Under the pieces are notes generated by a model. The model saw nothing but the letters and a program-made list of their open reading frames with translations. It was not told the DNA's origin and ran no database searches. Of a DNA stretch of 64,000 bases, positions 54,976 through 62,555 are shown in pieces. The DNA comes from an uncultured Acidobacteriaceae bacterium. GTDB taxonomy: Bacteria; Acidobacteriota; Terriglobia; Terriglobales; Acidobacteriaceae. The stretch is from contig CAIKND010000209.1 of assembly GCA_903828675.1 (NCBI GenBank), forward strand, positions 35,845 to 99,844. Direction: 5' to 3'. A program made the position numbers and the translations under genes. Each line of letters opens with the position of its first letter. Position 1 is the first letter of the stretch.

Positions 54976-55012
54976 CAGGCACTGTGTGAACAAACAGCAG
55001 AAGAGATCTTAA

Positions 55013-56215
55013 ATGGGCACTGGCAATCTGATGATCGTACAGGGAGGCGGCTCGACAGCTGTCTTTAATGCCAGTCTATCCAGTGCCATCGCGGAGGCGG
55101 TTTGCCAGAAGAAGATCGGGCGGGTATATGGCGCTCGCTTCGGCGTCAAGGGCCTGATTCGCGACGAGATTGTCGAACTCGGGCAGATGACGACTGCACA
55201 GCTTCATCTGCTGCGGAATAGCCCCGGCGCCTTGCTCGGCTCCTCCCGCTTCAAGCCAGATATGAATGAGCTGGATCGCATGGTGACCAATCTGCGCCGG
55301 CTCGATGTTCGATACATGATCTTCATAGGCGGCAACGGCACCATGCGCGGCGCGGAGTTGGCAAGCAGGCATTTTGGCCAAGCCGGCTTCGGAGTGCAAA
55401 TCGTCGGTGTGCCAAAGACGGTAGACAACGACATTGCCGCGACCGACCGCTGCCCTGGGTATGCGAGCGCAGCCCGTTACGTTGCCCAGTCCACGCGCGA
55501 CCTGGGCATGGACATCCGCTCACTGCCACAGCCGGTGACGATTCTTGAAGTGATCGGGCGAAGCATTGGTTGGCTGGCCGCCGCATCCACCCTTGCAAAA
55601 GATTCAGATGTGGACGCGCCGCATCTTGTCCACCTGCCTGAGATGCCATTCCACCCGGAAGAGTTCCTGACCAGGTTGGAAGCGATTGTGACCAAGCAGG
55701 GCTGGGCGGTTGCGGTTGTCTCCGAGGGCATACGCAACCCAGACGGGAGCCTGGTTTACGAATTGAACGATCCCATCCACCTGGACCCGCTCAATCGGCC
55801 GATGACCGGCGGCGTGGGACAGTTTCTGGCGGATATGGTGGGGGCAAGTCTGAAAATCCGCTGCCGAAGTGAAAAACCGGGGCTGTTAGCGCGGGTTTCG
55901 ATGGCGCATATTTCACCCCGGGATCAAGAAGACGCCGAACTTGTGGGCCGCGAAGGAGTCCGAGCGCTGATGTCCGGCGAAACGGACAAAATGGTGGCCT
56001 TGCGCCCACTGAAAGACCCCGGCCCGACCGGGTGTGAACTTGTTCCGCTCAGCGCGATCGCGGGAGTGGAACGCACGGTGACGCAAGAGTGGCTAACCAA
56101 TGGCCCTCTGGCGGTTGGACCCGAATTTCAAAACTACCTGCGGCCGCTGGTAGGGGAACTGTACCGATACTCGCCGGCGCCGCCACCGGCAATTCCAAGG
56201 ATAGGAGCCTTCTGA
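55013..56215 (+). CDS. 6-phosphofructokinase family protein (PfkA fold, unusual active site)
   Basis: PfkA-family kinase of 400 residues. Signatures: VQGGGSTAVFNASLSSAI (N-terminal phosphate loop), GGNGTMRGA near 106, VGVPKTVDNDIAATD near 134, and EVIGRSIGWLAA. In ordinary ATP enzymes the motif is GGDGS with an Asp that helps bind magnesium; here it is Asn. The next residue is Gly, as in ATP enzymes, while PKTVDND carries the Lys typical of PPi-type or mixed group III enzymes. So the phosphoryl donor cannot be assigned. In a sulfo-TAL pathway it would phosphorylate the fructose-6-phosphate released by the transaldolase; acting on another ketose is possible. Probably the same operon as the transaldolase (84-base gap with a hairpin). 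Confidence 0.8.
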   Translation: MGTGNLMIVQGGGSTAVFNASLSSAIAEAVCQKKIGRVYGARFGVKGLIRDEIVELGQMTTAQLHLLRNSPGALLGSSRFKPDMNELDRMVTNLRRLDVRYMIFIGGNGTMRGAELASRHFGQAGFGVQIVGVPKTVDNDIAATDRCPGYASAARYVAQSTRDLGMDIRSLPQPVTILEVIGRSIGWLAAASTLAKDSDVDAPHLVHLPEMPFHPEEFLTRLEAIVTKQGWAVAVVSEGIRNPDGSLVYELNDPIHLDPLNRPMTGGVGQFLADMVGASLKIRCRSEKPGLLARVSMAHISPRDQEDAELVGREGVRALMSGETDKMVALRPLKDPGPTGCELVPLSAIAGVERTVTQEWLTNGPLAVGPEFQNYLRPLVGELYRYSPAPPPAIPRIGAF

Positions 56216-56218
56216 CTC

Positions 56219-57598
56219 ATGCCGACTGCTATGGAGCGCAATGTAACCAGGAATCTGGGTGTCATGGTCTTTGGACGGAAGCGTCCAGGATTCGATCAGG
56301 AGTGGAGCCAGGCCATCTGGGAGCACAGCCTGAGCACGCTCAAAGCCATGGGCTTCACCTGCATCGGCGCCACCACGCGAGTGACCGATGAGGAAACGAT
56401 TCACGCTGCGCTGGATGAGATCGAGCAGGCCAAGTGCGTTGCTCTGGTAATAGTTCAGCCCTCGATGTCCGACGGGCAGTTCGCATTTACCGTCGCCCAG
56501 CGGTGGCGGGACCCGGTTGTCTTGTGGACTACGCCGGAGCGTCCAGGGAATGGAAAGGTGAGTTCCTGCTCTCTAGTTGGAAACAACCTCTGGGCATCGA
56601 TCCTCCGGCAGATGCACCACCCCTTCGAATTGGTTTACGGTGGTCCGGAAGACAAATCTGGAACCATGGAGAGCGACCTCTTCCGAGCGATTGCCCTGGC
56701 CAGCACGGTGTCTCGCCTGCGGCGCGCAAAAGTTGGAGTTGTTGGCACGCATGTGCCAGGCTTTATCGATCTTGCCGCCGATCCGTTCCTGATCCAACAG
56801 ACATTCGGAATGCAATTCCATCCATTGAGTCTGCCGCAGTTTATCGAGCGGGTGGGCAATCTGGAAGAGGAAGCCGTCGGTAAAGACCTGATTGAAGTGC
56901 ACAAGCTCGGACTTACGCCCACGAATCAGCACCCAGATGAGGAGTTGGCGGTAAACTCCCGCTATTTTCTCGCAATGAAGAACTTGATGCAGGAGATGAA
57001 TCTGGATGCACTGGCACTTCAGTGCTGGCCTGAGTTGGCGGCCTTCCTCGGGCAGTGGCCGTACCTTGCGGTCACCAGGATGACGACGGCGGGGAAAGCG
57101 GTTGCTATCGAGGGCGATGTAGATGGCGCTATCGGGAGTTTGATGAGCTGCTTGCTCGGGTTCGGCCCTGGATTCCAGACAGACTGGCTGGAACACGATG
57201 CCTCGACTATTCACTTCTGGCATCCGGGCATGGCGCCGCTGGACATGTGCTACCCCCTCGGCGGCGCAGAGGCCCCCGCACTGGCGGAGCACTTCAACGT
57301 GGTCAAGCCGATGGTTGTCGAGGCCAAACTGCGAACCGGCGAGCCGGTAACTGTGTCGCGCCTGTGGCGCTGCGATAACCGCTATCATCTGACCGCCTTT
57401 GAAGGTCGTTCCATCGAGCCCAAGCGCCGGGTTACCGGCAATAGTCTGCTTATGGAGGTGAACGGAGAGCCGGTGCCGGAGCGGTTCGACAGGATGATTC
57501 ATGTCGGTATGCCGCATCACTTCACGCTGCATTTCGGAAATTATGCCGAGACATTCCGTCGCCTGGCCCGGATGCTCGGCGTTGTGTGGCACGGCTAA
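56219..57598 (+). CDS. L-fucose/L-arabinose isomerase-like protein
   Basis: Protein of 459 residues related to the fucose/arabinose isomerase fold: an N-terminal nucleotide-like domain (NLGVMVFGRKRPGFDQEW), a middle domain (KVGVVGTHVPGFIDLAADP) and a C-terminal domain (VVEAKLRTGEPVTVSRLWRC). Metal-ligand candidates are Glu in CWPELAAFLGQW and AVAIEGDVDGAI and His in FWHPGMAP. These enzymes interconvert aldoses and ketoses. Placed 3 bases after the kinase gene. In the proposed pathway it would turn sulfoquinovose into sulfofructose, a job done by unrelated proteins in known sulfo pathways, so it would be a new isomerase. L-fucose- or L-arabinose-like activity is the conservative reading. Confidence 0.7.
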   Translation: MPTAMERNVTRNLGVMVFGRKRPGFDQEWSQAIWEHSLSTLKAMGFTCIGATTRVTDEETIHAALDEIEQAKCVALVIVQPSMSDGQFAFTVAQRWRDPVVLWTTPERPGNGKVSSCSLVGNNLWASILRQMHHPFELVYGGPEDKSGTMESDLFRAIALASTVSRLRRAKVGVVGTHVPGFIDLAADPFLIQQTFGMQFHPLSLPQFIERVGNLEEEAVGKDLIEVHKLGLTPTNQHPDEELAVNSRYFLAMKNLMQEMNLDALALQCWPELAAFLGQWPYLAVTRMTTAGKAVAIEGDVDGAIGSLMSCLLGFGPGFQTDWLEHDASTIHFWHPGMAPLDMCYPLGGAEAPALAEHFNVVKPMVVEAKLRTGEPVTVSRLWRCDNRYHLTAFEGRSIEPKRRVTGNSLLMEVNGEPVPERFDRMIHVGMPHHFTLHFGNYAETFRRLARMLGVVWHG

Positions 57599-57663
57599 AG
57601 GCAGAAGCATCGGACGCACACTACCCAGCGGGTGACCGCTGGCGCCGACCTGAAAATAAGTTA

Positions 57664-57673
57664 CAATCGATTG
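57664..57673. promoter_or_regulatory. Operator CAATCGATTG before the GntR gene
   Basis: Perfect palindrome 44 bases before the GntR ATG, suggesting autoregulation or control of the GntR-suyAB unit. Its context (ACAATCGATTGAAA) repeats the core found before the transaldolase and LacD genes. Confidence 0.7.
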
Positions 57674-57716
57674 AAACTGATAACGGTTCGTCAATCAAGG
57701 TCTGCGAGGAGTTCCT

Positions 57717-58367
57717 ATGAAGGCTCGAGTTGCTCGGCATGAAGTTCGCGAAGAAATCCAGCGCCGGATACTTTCTGGTGAAAGCAAGCCGGGAGAGAGG
57801 CTAAGTCAGCAGAGCCTGGCACGTGAACTAGGTGTGGCGCAGGGCACTGTGCGCGAATCTCTTTTGGAGTTGCACTGGCTTGGGCTGGTCAAGTCGGTTG
57901 ACCACATGGGAGTCTTTGTTGACAAGCTCGATGTGGTCACGGTTTGCGAGGCCTACCAGGTGCGCGAAGTGCTCGAAGGAATGGCCGCGCGGCTCGCCTG
58001 CAAGAATGCGGCTCGCGCAGATATCGACGAATTGCGTCGCAGGGCAGACACGATCTTTCACCTGGCGCAGGATAAGGACAACGAGACTGCTTCCCTGGAT
58101 CGCAGTTTCCATCTTCATATCACCGAGTTGTCTCGGAACAGCACTCTGTTGCGTTTGTCGCAGGCTTATCGTGTGCTGGGAATGACGGTCCGTGCCTACC
58201 GCGATCCGGAGGTGATCTATGCCGAGCATCTACGCATAATCGAGGCCATCGCGCATGATTTTGCCGACGAAGCGGAGCGGCAAGCTCGCAGCCATGTAGT
58301 GGGTGCAAGAGAGTCGATTGAGGCACTGGCCAAAAAGGGAGACTTCGAGCCCGAGTGGGTCAAGTAG
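57717..58367 (+). CDS. GntR-family regulator (FCD domain)
   Basis: Transcription factor of 216 residues. Winged helix-turn-helix at 5-70 (REEIQRRILSGESKPGERLSQQSLARELGV, VRESLLELHWLGLVKS) and a C-terminal FCD effector domain at 80-205 with the metal/ligand-site residues Asp and His in DRSFHLHITELS, His in EHLRIIEAI and His in ARSHVVGAR. FCD regulators bind sugar acids, lactate-like acids and similar carboxylates; sulfolactate or a sugar acid would fit. First gene of the unit with aldehyde dehydrogenase, suyAB, and the two dehydrogenases. An operator lies just upstream, but its shape is also compatible with a LacI-type protein encoded elsewhere. Confidence 0.85.
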   Translation: MKARVARHEVREEIQRRILSGESKPGERLSQQSLARELGVAQGTVRESLLELHWLGLVKSVDHMGVFVDKLDVVTVCEAYQVREVLEGMAARLACKNAARADIDELRRRADTIFHLAQDKDNETASLDRSFHLHITELSRNSTLLRLSQAYRVLGMTVRAYRDPEVIYAEHLRIIEAIAHDFADEAERQARSHVVGARESIEALAKKGDFEPEWVK

Positions 58368-58405
58368 TTTTATTCAAATGCAGCGACAAGTGAACGGGAG
58401 AAGAA

Positions 58406-59851
58406 GTGGAAAACAGCGCAGGGGCGAAATACGGATCTTACCTGGAAGGTAAGTGGTTTTCGAGTGAAGAAGGATTCGAGGTGGTCAATCCAGCGACCGC
58501 CAAGCCAATAGCCAGAGTCACCACCATTGGCAAGGCGGACCTTAGCCGCGCCTTGAGCTTCGCGGAGGCGGCGAGACCGTCATGGAGTGCAATGACCGCC
58601 AAAGGCCGCGGACTTCTGCTGCACAAGGTGGCCGATGAACTGGTCCGCCGCAAAGCGGAAATAGCACGGACAATCACCCTTGAAAACGGGAAGCCGCTGG
58701 CGCAGAGCGAGGGCGAGGTCGGGATGACCGAGGATCACCTGCGCTGGTTTGCCGAGGAGGGGCGGCGCGCCTACGGCCGCATCATCCCGCCCCAGGTGAA
58801 TGGCAAGCGGCACCTGGTGGTAAAAACCCCCATCGGCGTGGTGGCTACGATCGCACCCTGGAACTTTCCCCTGGTGCTTGCTGTGCGCAAGGTCGCACCG
58901 GCGATGGCCGCCGGTTGCCCCGTGATTCTGAGGCCCGCTTCTCAGACACCGCTCTCGGCGGTTCTGCTTGCTGAGTGCATGGAAGCCGCCGGAGTACCGG
59001 CTGGCGCCTTTCAGTTGGCGATTGGCGAAGCTTCGATGATTTCCGATGAGTTCCTCTCCAATCCGATATGCAAGAAGATCAGCTTCACCGGCTCAACGCG
59101 CGTGGGCCAGTTGTTGATAGAACGCGCCGCGAAGAATATCAAACCGCTCTGTCTTGAGTTGGGCGGCTTGGCGCCGTTGCTCGTGTTTGAAGATTGCGAT
59201 TTGCAGATCGCGGTGCGAGAGACGATCATTGCCAAGTTCCGTAACAGCGGCCAGTCGTGCATCGCGGCAAACCGGATCTATGTTCAAAAGTCCATTTACA
59301 AGGAATTTGTGGAGCGTTTCTGCGCGGCGGTGGCCAAACTGAAGACCGGCCCTGGTCTTGAGCCCGGCATGGATGTGGGCCCACTGGTGAACCAGAGCGG
59401 CCTTGACGCAGCCCTGGCGCAGATTGAAGACGCCATTCGGTGCGGCGGAAGGGTAATTGCTGGGGGCGGTCGCATCAAGGAACTGCCTGGATTCTTCCTG
59501 CAGCCGACGGTGATCGAAGGAATGAGCGACGAAGCGGTCTGTATGCACGAAGAAACGTTCGCGCCGATTGCTCCGATAACGAGTTTCGATACCGAAGATG
59601 AGGCTATACGCCGCGCGAACGATACTCCCTTTGGCCTGAGCGCCTTTGCCATGACGCGTGACATGGGCCGTATCTTCCGCTTGAGCGAGCGGCTTGAAGC
59701 CGGGACAATCGGCATCAATGATGGAGCGCCCACGACCAGCAACTGCCCGTTTGGCGGAGTCAAGCAGAGCGGCTGGGGGCGCGAACTCGGGATGGAAGGT
59801 TTGGAAGCTTTTGTTGAGACCAAACATGTGTCAATCGGCGGAATCGACTAA
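58406..59851 (+). CDS. NAD(P)-dependent aldehyde dehydrogenase (GabD-like; candidate sulfolactaldehyde dehydrogenase)
   Basis: Aldehyde dehydrogenase of 481 residues in the succinate-semialdehyde/lactaldehyde dehydrogenase branch. The catalytic Cys285 lies in NSGQSCIAANR and the general base Glu near 251 in CLELGGLAPLLVF; the cofactor segment is PWNFPLVLAVRKVAPAMAAGC. GabD-like enzymes oxidise 3-sulfolactaldehyde to sulfolactate in the sulfo-ED pathway of Pseudomonas putida SQ1. Here the gene stands between GntR and suyAB, exactly where such a step is needed after transaldolase cleavage. The GTG start at 58406 follows GGGAG with five bases between. Substrate is inferred from context; other short aldehydes are possible. 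Confidence 0.85.
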   Translation: MENSAGAKYGSYLEGKWFSSEEGFEVVNPATAKPIARVTTIGKADLSRALSFAEAARPSWSAMTAKGRGLLLHKVADELVRRKAEIARTITLENGKPLAQSEGEVGMTEDHLRWFAEEGRRAYGRIIPPQVNGKRHLVVKTPIGVVATIAPWNFPLVLAVRKVAPAMAAGCPVILRPASQTPLSAVLLAECMEAAGVPAGAFQLAIGEASMISDEFLSNPICKKISFTGSTRVGQLLIERAAKNIKPLCLELGGLAPLLVFEDCDLQIAVRETIIAKFRNSGQSCIAANRIYVQKSIYKEFVERFCAAVAKLKTGPGLEPGMDVGPLVNQSGLDAALAQIEDAIRCGGRVIAGGGRIKELPGFFLQPTVIEGMSDEAVCMHEETFAPIAPITSFDTEDEAIRRANDTPFGLSAFAMTRDMGRIFRLSERLEAGTIGINDGAPTTSNCPFGGVKQSGWGRELGMEGLEAFVETKHVSIGGID

Positions 59852-59891
59852 CTGAGTCTGCCCCAATGAAGAAAGAAGGAGAGACCTACCT

Positions 59892-60173
59892 ATGATTCAT
59901 TTTCTGATCCACGAAGCGTCGGACAATGTTGGTGTCGCGGTAGTCGAAGTCGCGACCGGCACAGACCTCATCGGAAGGGACCTGCACAGCAATGAGCAAA
60001 TCACGGCCCGCGCCGAAGAAGCGATTCCCCTTGGTCACAAACTCGCACTGAAAGATTTTGCGGTAGGTGACAGTGTGATTAAGTACGGCAATGTAATTGG
60101 CCAGATCGTGCAGCCCGTGAAGACAGGGCACTTGGTTCACGTACACAATCTCAAGACGAAAAGGTGGGCATAA
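59892..60173 (+). CDS. suyA: SuyA-like small subunit of (R)-sulfolactate sulfo-lyase (SAF domain)
   Basis: Protein of 93 residues made of a single SAF domain, the N-terminal part of the altronate/galactarate dehydratase (UxaA) family as a separate subunit. Sequence features: NVGVAVVEVATGTDLIGRDL, IPLGHKLALKDFAVGDSVIK and the end HLVHVHNLKTKRW, which I recall from SuyA and UxaA small subunits. With SuyB it forms the enzyme that splits (R)-3-sulfolactate into pyruvate and sulfite. The next gene is the large subunit, two bases after the stop. AAGGAGAG precedes the ATG. The alternative, a split sugar-acid dehydratase, is less likely because of the two flanking 2-hydroxyacid dehydrogenases. Confidence 0.75.
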   Translation: MIHFLIHEASDNVGVAVVEVATGTDLIGRDLHSNEQITARAEEAIPLGHKLALKDFAVGDSVIKYGNVIGQIVQPVKTGHLVHVHNLKTKRWA

Positions 60174-60175
60174 AC

Positions 60176-61339
60176 ATGGAAAAGCGGAAGATCTTTGGGT
60201 ACAAACGCGAAAACGGCACGGTGGGCGTCCGCAATCATGTATTGATCCTGCCAGTTGATGATATTTCTAACTCGGCTTGTGAGGCCGTGGCAAACAACAT
60301 CAAGGGAACGATGGCGATTCCTCACGCGTATGGCCGCCTGCAGTTTGGCGAGGACCTCGATCTGTTCTTCCGCACCATGATCGGAACAGGCAGCAACCCC
60401 AACGTCGCCGCTGTGGTCGTGATCGGAATCGAAGAGGGATGGACCAAGAAGATCGTCGACGGAATAGCCAAGACAGGCAAGCCCGTAAAGGGCTTTTCCA
60501 TCGAGCGCAAGGGCGACATCAAGACCATCGCCGAAGCCTCGTGGGCGGCGAAGGAATTCGTTCAGTGGGCAACTGAGTTGCAGCGCACTGAGTGCGATCT
60601 GAGCGAACTCTATATCAGCGTGAAGTGTGGTGAGTCGGATACGACCAGCGGCCTTTCGAGCTGCCCCACGGTAGGAAATGTTGTAGACAAGCACTGCGCC
60701 TCGGGCGGCACGGCTTCCTTCGGCGAGACGACAGAACTGACTGGCGCCGAGCACGTTGTGGCCGCCAAGGCTGCTAATGAAGAAGTGCGCAAGCAGTTCA
60801 TGGCGGCCTTTGATGACTACGCGAATCTGGTTCTCACGGAGAAGAAGGACGATCTCTCAGAATCCCAGCCGACCAAAGGGAACATTGCCGGCGGCCTCAC
60901 GACCATCGAGGAGAAGGCTTTCGGCAACGTTGAGAAACTGGGCAAGAAGACCAAATTTGTCGGGTGCCTGAAACCGGCAGAGGCTCCGACTAGTCCGGGA
61001 TTCTGGTACATGGATACCTCCAGCGCCGCAGCCGAAGCCGTGACACTATGGGCCGCCTCCGGCGCAGTCATCCACCTGTTCCCGACGGGGCAAGGCAACG
61101 TGATTGGCAATCCGATCGAGCCGGTCATCAAGCTCAGCGGAAATCCGAGGACAGTGGTTGAGATGGCGGAGCACATCGATCTGGATGTCTCCAAGATACT
61201 GCAGGGCGAGATGACACTTGATGAGGCTGGAGATTTGCTGATCGAATGCATCGTCCACACAGCCAACGGACGCGTCACAGCGGCTGAAGCTCTCGGCCAT
61301 CGCGAGTTCTCGATGACCAAACTCTACAGAAGCGCGTAA
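60176..61339 (+). CDS. suyB: SuyB-like large subunit of (R)-sulfolactate sulfo-lyase (UxaA family)
   Basis: Protein of 387 residues, the C-terminal part of the UxaA family: N-terminal KIFGYKRENGTVGVRNHVLI, VDDISNSACEAVANNIKGTM, the iron-site segment VKCGESDTTSGLSSCPTVGN, FGETTELTGAEH and FPTGQGNVIGNP near the C-terminus. Characterised SuyAB is split exactly this way (about 8 and 42 kDa) and is iron-dependent. The reaction frees sulfite and pyruvate from (R)-sulfolactate in the cytoplasm, which would feed DsrAB encoded 15 kb away. The ATG at 60176 follows AAGGTGGG; a GTG at 60164 overlaps suyA and is less likely. Altronate-type dehydratase activity is the main alternative. Confidence 0.75.
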   Translation: MEKRKIFGYKRENGTVGVRNHVLILPVDDISNSACEAVANNIKGTMAIPHAYGRLQFGEDLDLFFRTMIGTGSNPNVAAVVVIGIEEGWTKKIVDGIAKTGKPVKGFSIERKGDIKTIAEASWAAKEFVQWATELQRTECDLSELYISVKCGESDTTSGLSSCPTVGNVVDKHCASGGTASFGETTELTGAEHVVAAKAANEEVRKQFMAAFDDYANLVLTEKKDDLSESQPTKGNIAGGLTTIEEKAFGNVEKLGKKTKFVGCLKPAEAPTSPGFWYMDTSSAAAEAVTLWAASGAVIHLFPTGQGNVIGNPIEPVIKLSGNPRTVVEMAEHIDLDVSKILQGEMTLDEAGDLLIECIVHTANGRVTAAEALGHREFSMTKLYRSA

Positions 61340-61381
61340 GCGCTCCTGGCAACGATCCGGCGCTAGACCGCGCCAACTAGC

Positions 61382-61420
61382 TCCTTACCCTTTTGGCTTC
61401 ATTTGCGCAGAGGGTAAGGA
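61382..61420 (+). terminator. Hairpin between suyB and the ComC-like gene
   Basis: Arms TCCTTACCCT (61382-61391) and AGGGTAAGGA (61411-61420) with a 19-base loop, then AGCTTGTT. Weak T content, so probably partial termination or processing; the dehydrogenase genes may be expressed at a lower level. Confidence 0.45.
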
Positions 61421-61481
61421 AGCTTGTTGCGCTCGAATGGCCCCGCAGACAACTGTATTTCGGTTAACCGGCACTTACGAG

Positions 61482-62552
61482 ATGACGCTCCTTATGACAA
61501 CCTTTCGGGCAGATGAATTACGAAACCTGACGGCGCGACTCGCCAATGCGGTCGGCGTACGGTCGGAGGACGCGGAGATCTTTGCGCGTGTTCTGGTCGA
61601 TGCCGATCTTCAAGGTGTTTCTACGCATGGAATTTCCCGTTTGAGCATCTACCTGCAGCGCATCGACAAGGGGTTGATCGATCCGCGTGCTGATCTCCTT
61701 GTCAGACGAAACGGAGGCAGTGTACTTGCGTTGGATGCGGGTAATGGCCTGGGACAAGTCCAGGCTGTCAAAGCGCTAAGCCTACTTTTGCCATTGGCCC
61801 GCCAGAATGGTGTGGCGGCCGCAACGATTCAAAATTCCCAGCACTTTGGTGCATTGTCCTACTATTGCAATCGCGCGGCAGACGAAGGCATGGTCCTTCT
61901 CGCGATGACCAACTGCGAGCCTGCCATGTCGCCAGCGGGCGGATATGAAGCCTTTTTTGGCACTAATCCGATCGCCGCTTCCTTTCCAACGGGAAAGAAC
62001 TTCCATGTAAAGATAGATCTTTCGACATCCATTGTGGCGCGGGGAAATATTATTGCCGCTGACAAAAAGAAGCAACCGATCCCGGAGGGCTGGGCATTGG
62101 ACAAGAACGGCAATCCGACCACCGATGCTCATGAAGCTTTGCTGGGTACGGTGCTCACGATGGCCGGCCACAAGGGCTATGCTTTGGCCATGATGGTCGA
62201 AGCTTTCAGCAGCGTCTTGTCTGGCGCGGCGATTGGATCCTCGATCGGCTCGATGTACAAGGACCTGGACAGGAAGCAGGATGTCGGTCACTTCTTCTGT
62301 TTGTTTAATATCGCCGCATTCATCGATCTTGAAGAGTTCAAACGGCGAATGGATGAGACCATCGACCGGCTTAAGAGCAGCAAGAAATGTCCCGGCGTGG
62401 AGGAAATCCTGGTGCCTGGAGAGCGCTCATCGAGAAAATTTGCGGAGAACTCCGTTAAGGGAGTCAGTGTGGCTCCCGCAACGCTTGTCGAAATTGAACA
62501 GTGGTGCCAACGATTGAGCGTGCCGTTCGGCTGCGCTGAAATGAGTGTGTAA
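61482..62552 (+). CDS. Malate/lactate/sulfolactate dehydrogenase (LDH2 family, ComC-like)
   Basis: NAD(P)-dependent 2-hydroxyacid dehydrogenase of about 356 residues in the LDH2/MDH2 family. Signatures: ADLQGVSTHGISRLSIYLQR with the catalytic-region His and Arg, QNSQHFGALSYYCNRAADEGM, YEAFFGTNPIAASFPTG, and TMAGHKGYALAMMVEAFSSV. ComC, (R)-sulfolactate dehydrogenase of coenzyme M synthesis and of sulfolactate catabolism in Chromohalobacter, belongs here. Next to an SlcC-like gene it can reduce sulfopyruvate to (R)-sulfolactate, the SuyAB substrate. ATG 61482 and ATG 61494 are both possible; neither has a strong ribosome site. Malate or ureidoglycolate activity cannot be excluded from the sequence alone. 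Confidence 0.8.
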   Translation: MTLLMTTFRADELRNLTARLANAVGVRSEDAEIFARVLVDADLQGVSTHGISRLSIYLQRIDKGLIDPRADLLVRRNGGSVLALDAGNGLGQVQAVKALSLLLPLARQNGVAAATIQNSQHFGALSYYCNRAADEGMVLLAMTNCEPAMSPAGGYEAFFGTNPIAASFPTGKNFHVKIDLSTSIVARGNIIAADKKKQPIPEGWALDKNGNPTTDAHEALLGTVLTMAGHKGYALAMMVEAFSSVLSGAAIGSSIGSMYKDLDRKQDVGHFFCLFNIAAFIDLEEFKRRMDETIDRLKSSKKCPGVEEILVPGERSSRKFAENSVKGVSVAPATLVEIEQWCQRLSVPFGCAEMSV

Positions 62553-62555
62553 GTC

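Noticed and set aside
53873..54982. Long open frame opposite the transaldolase gene
   Set aside because: Antisense shadow; the transaldolase has all active-site motifs and a strong ribosome site.
55013..56215. Sulfofructose kinase of the sulfo-EMP pathway
   Set aside because: Known sulfofructose kinases such as YihV are PfkB-type; this is a PfkA-type protein, so fructose-6-phosphate from the transaldolase is the more natural substrate.
59892..61339. Altronate or galactarate dehydratase (UxaA/GarD) as the name for the SAF/UxaA pair
   Set aside because: The split into two subunits, the strong SuyB-like N-terminus and the adjacent ComC-like and SlcC-like dehydrogenases fit sulfolactate sulfo-lyase better; no uxaB, uxaC or garL-like genes are present. 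Kept as the main alternative.
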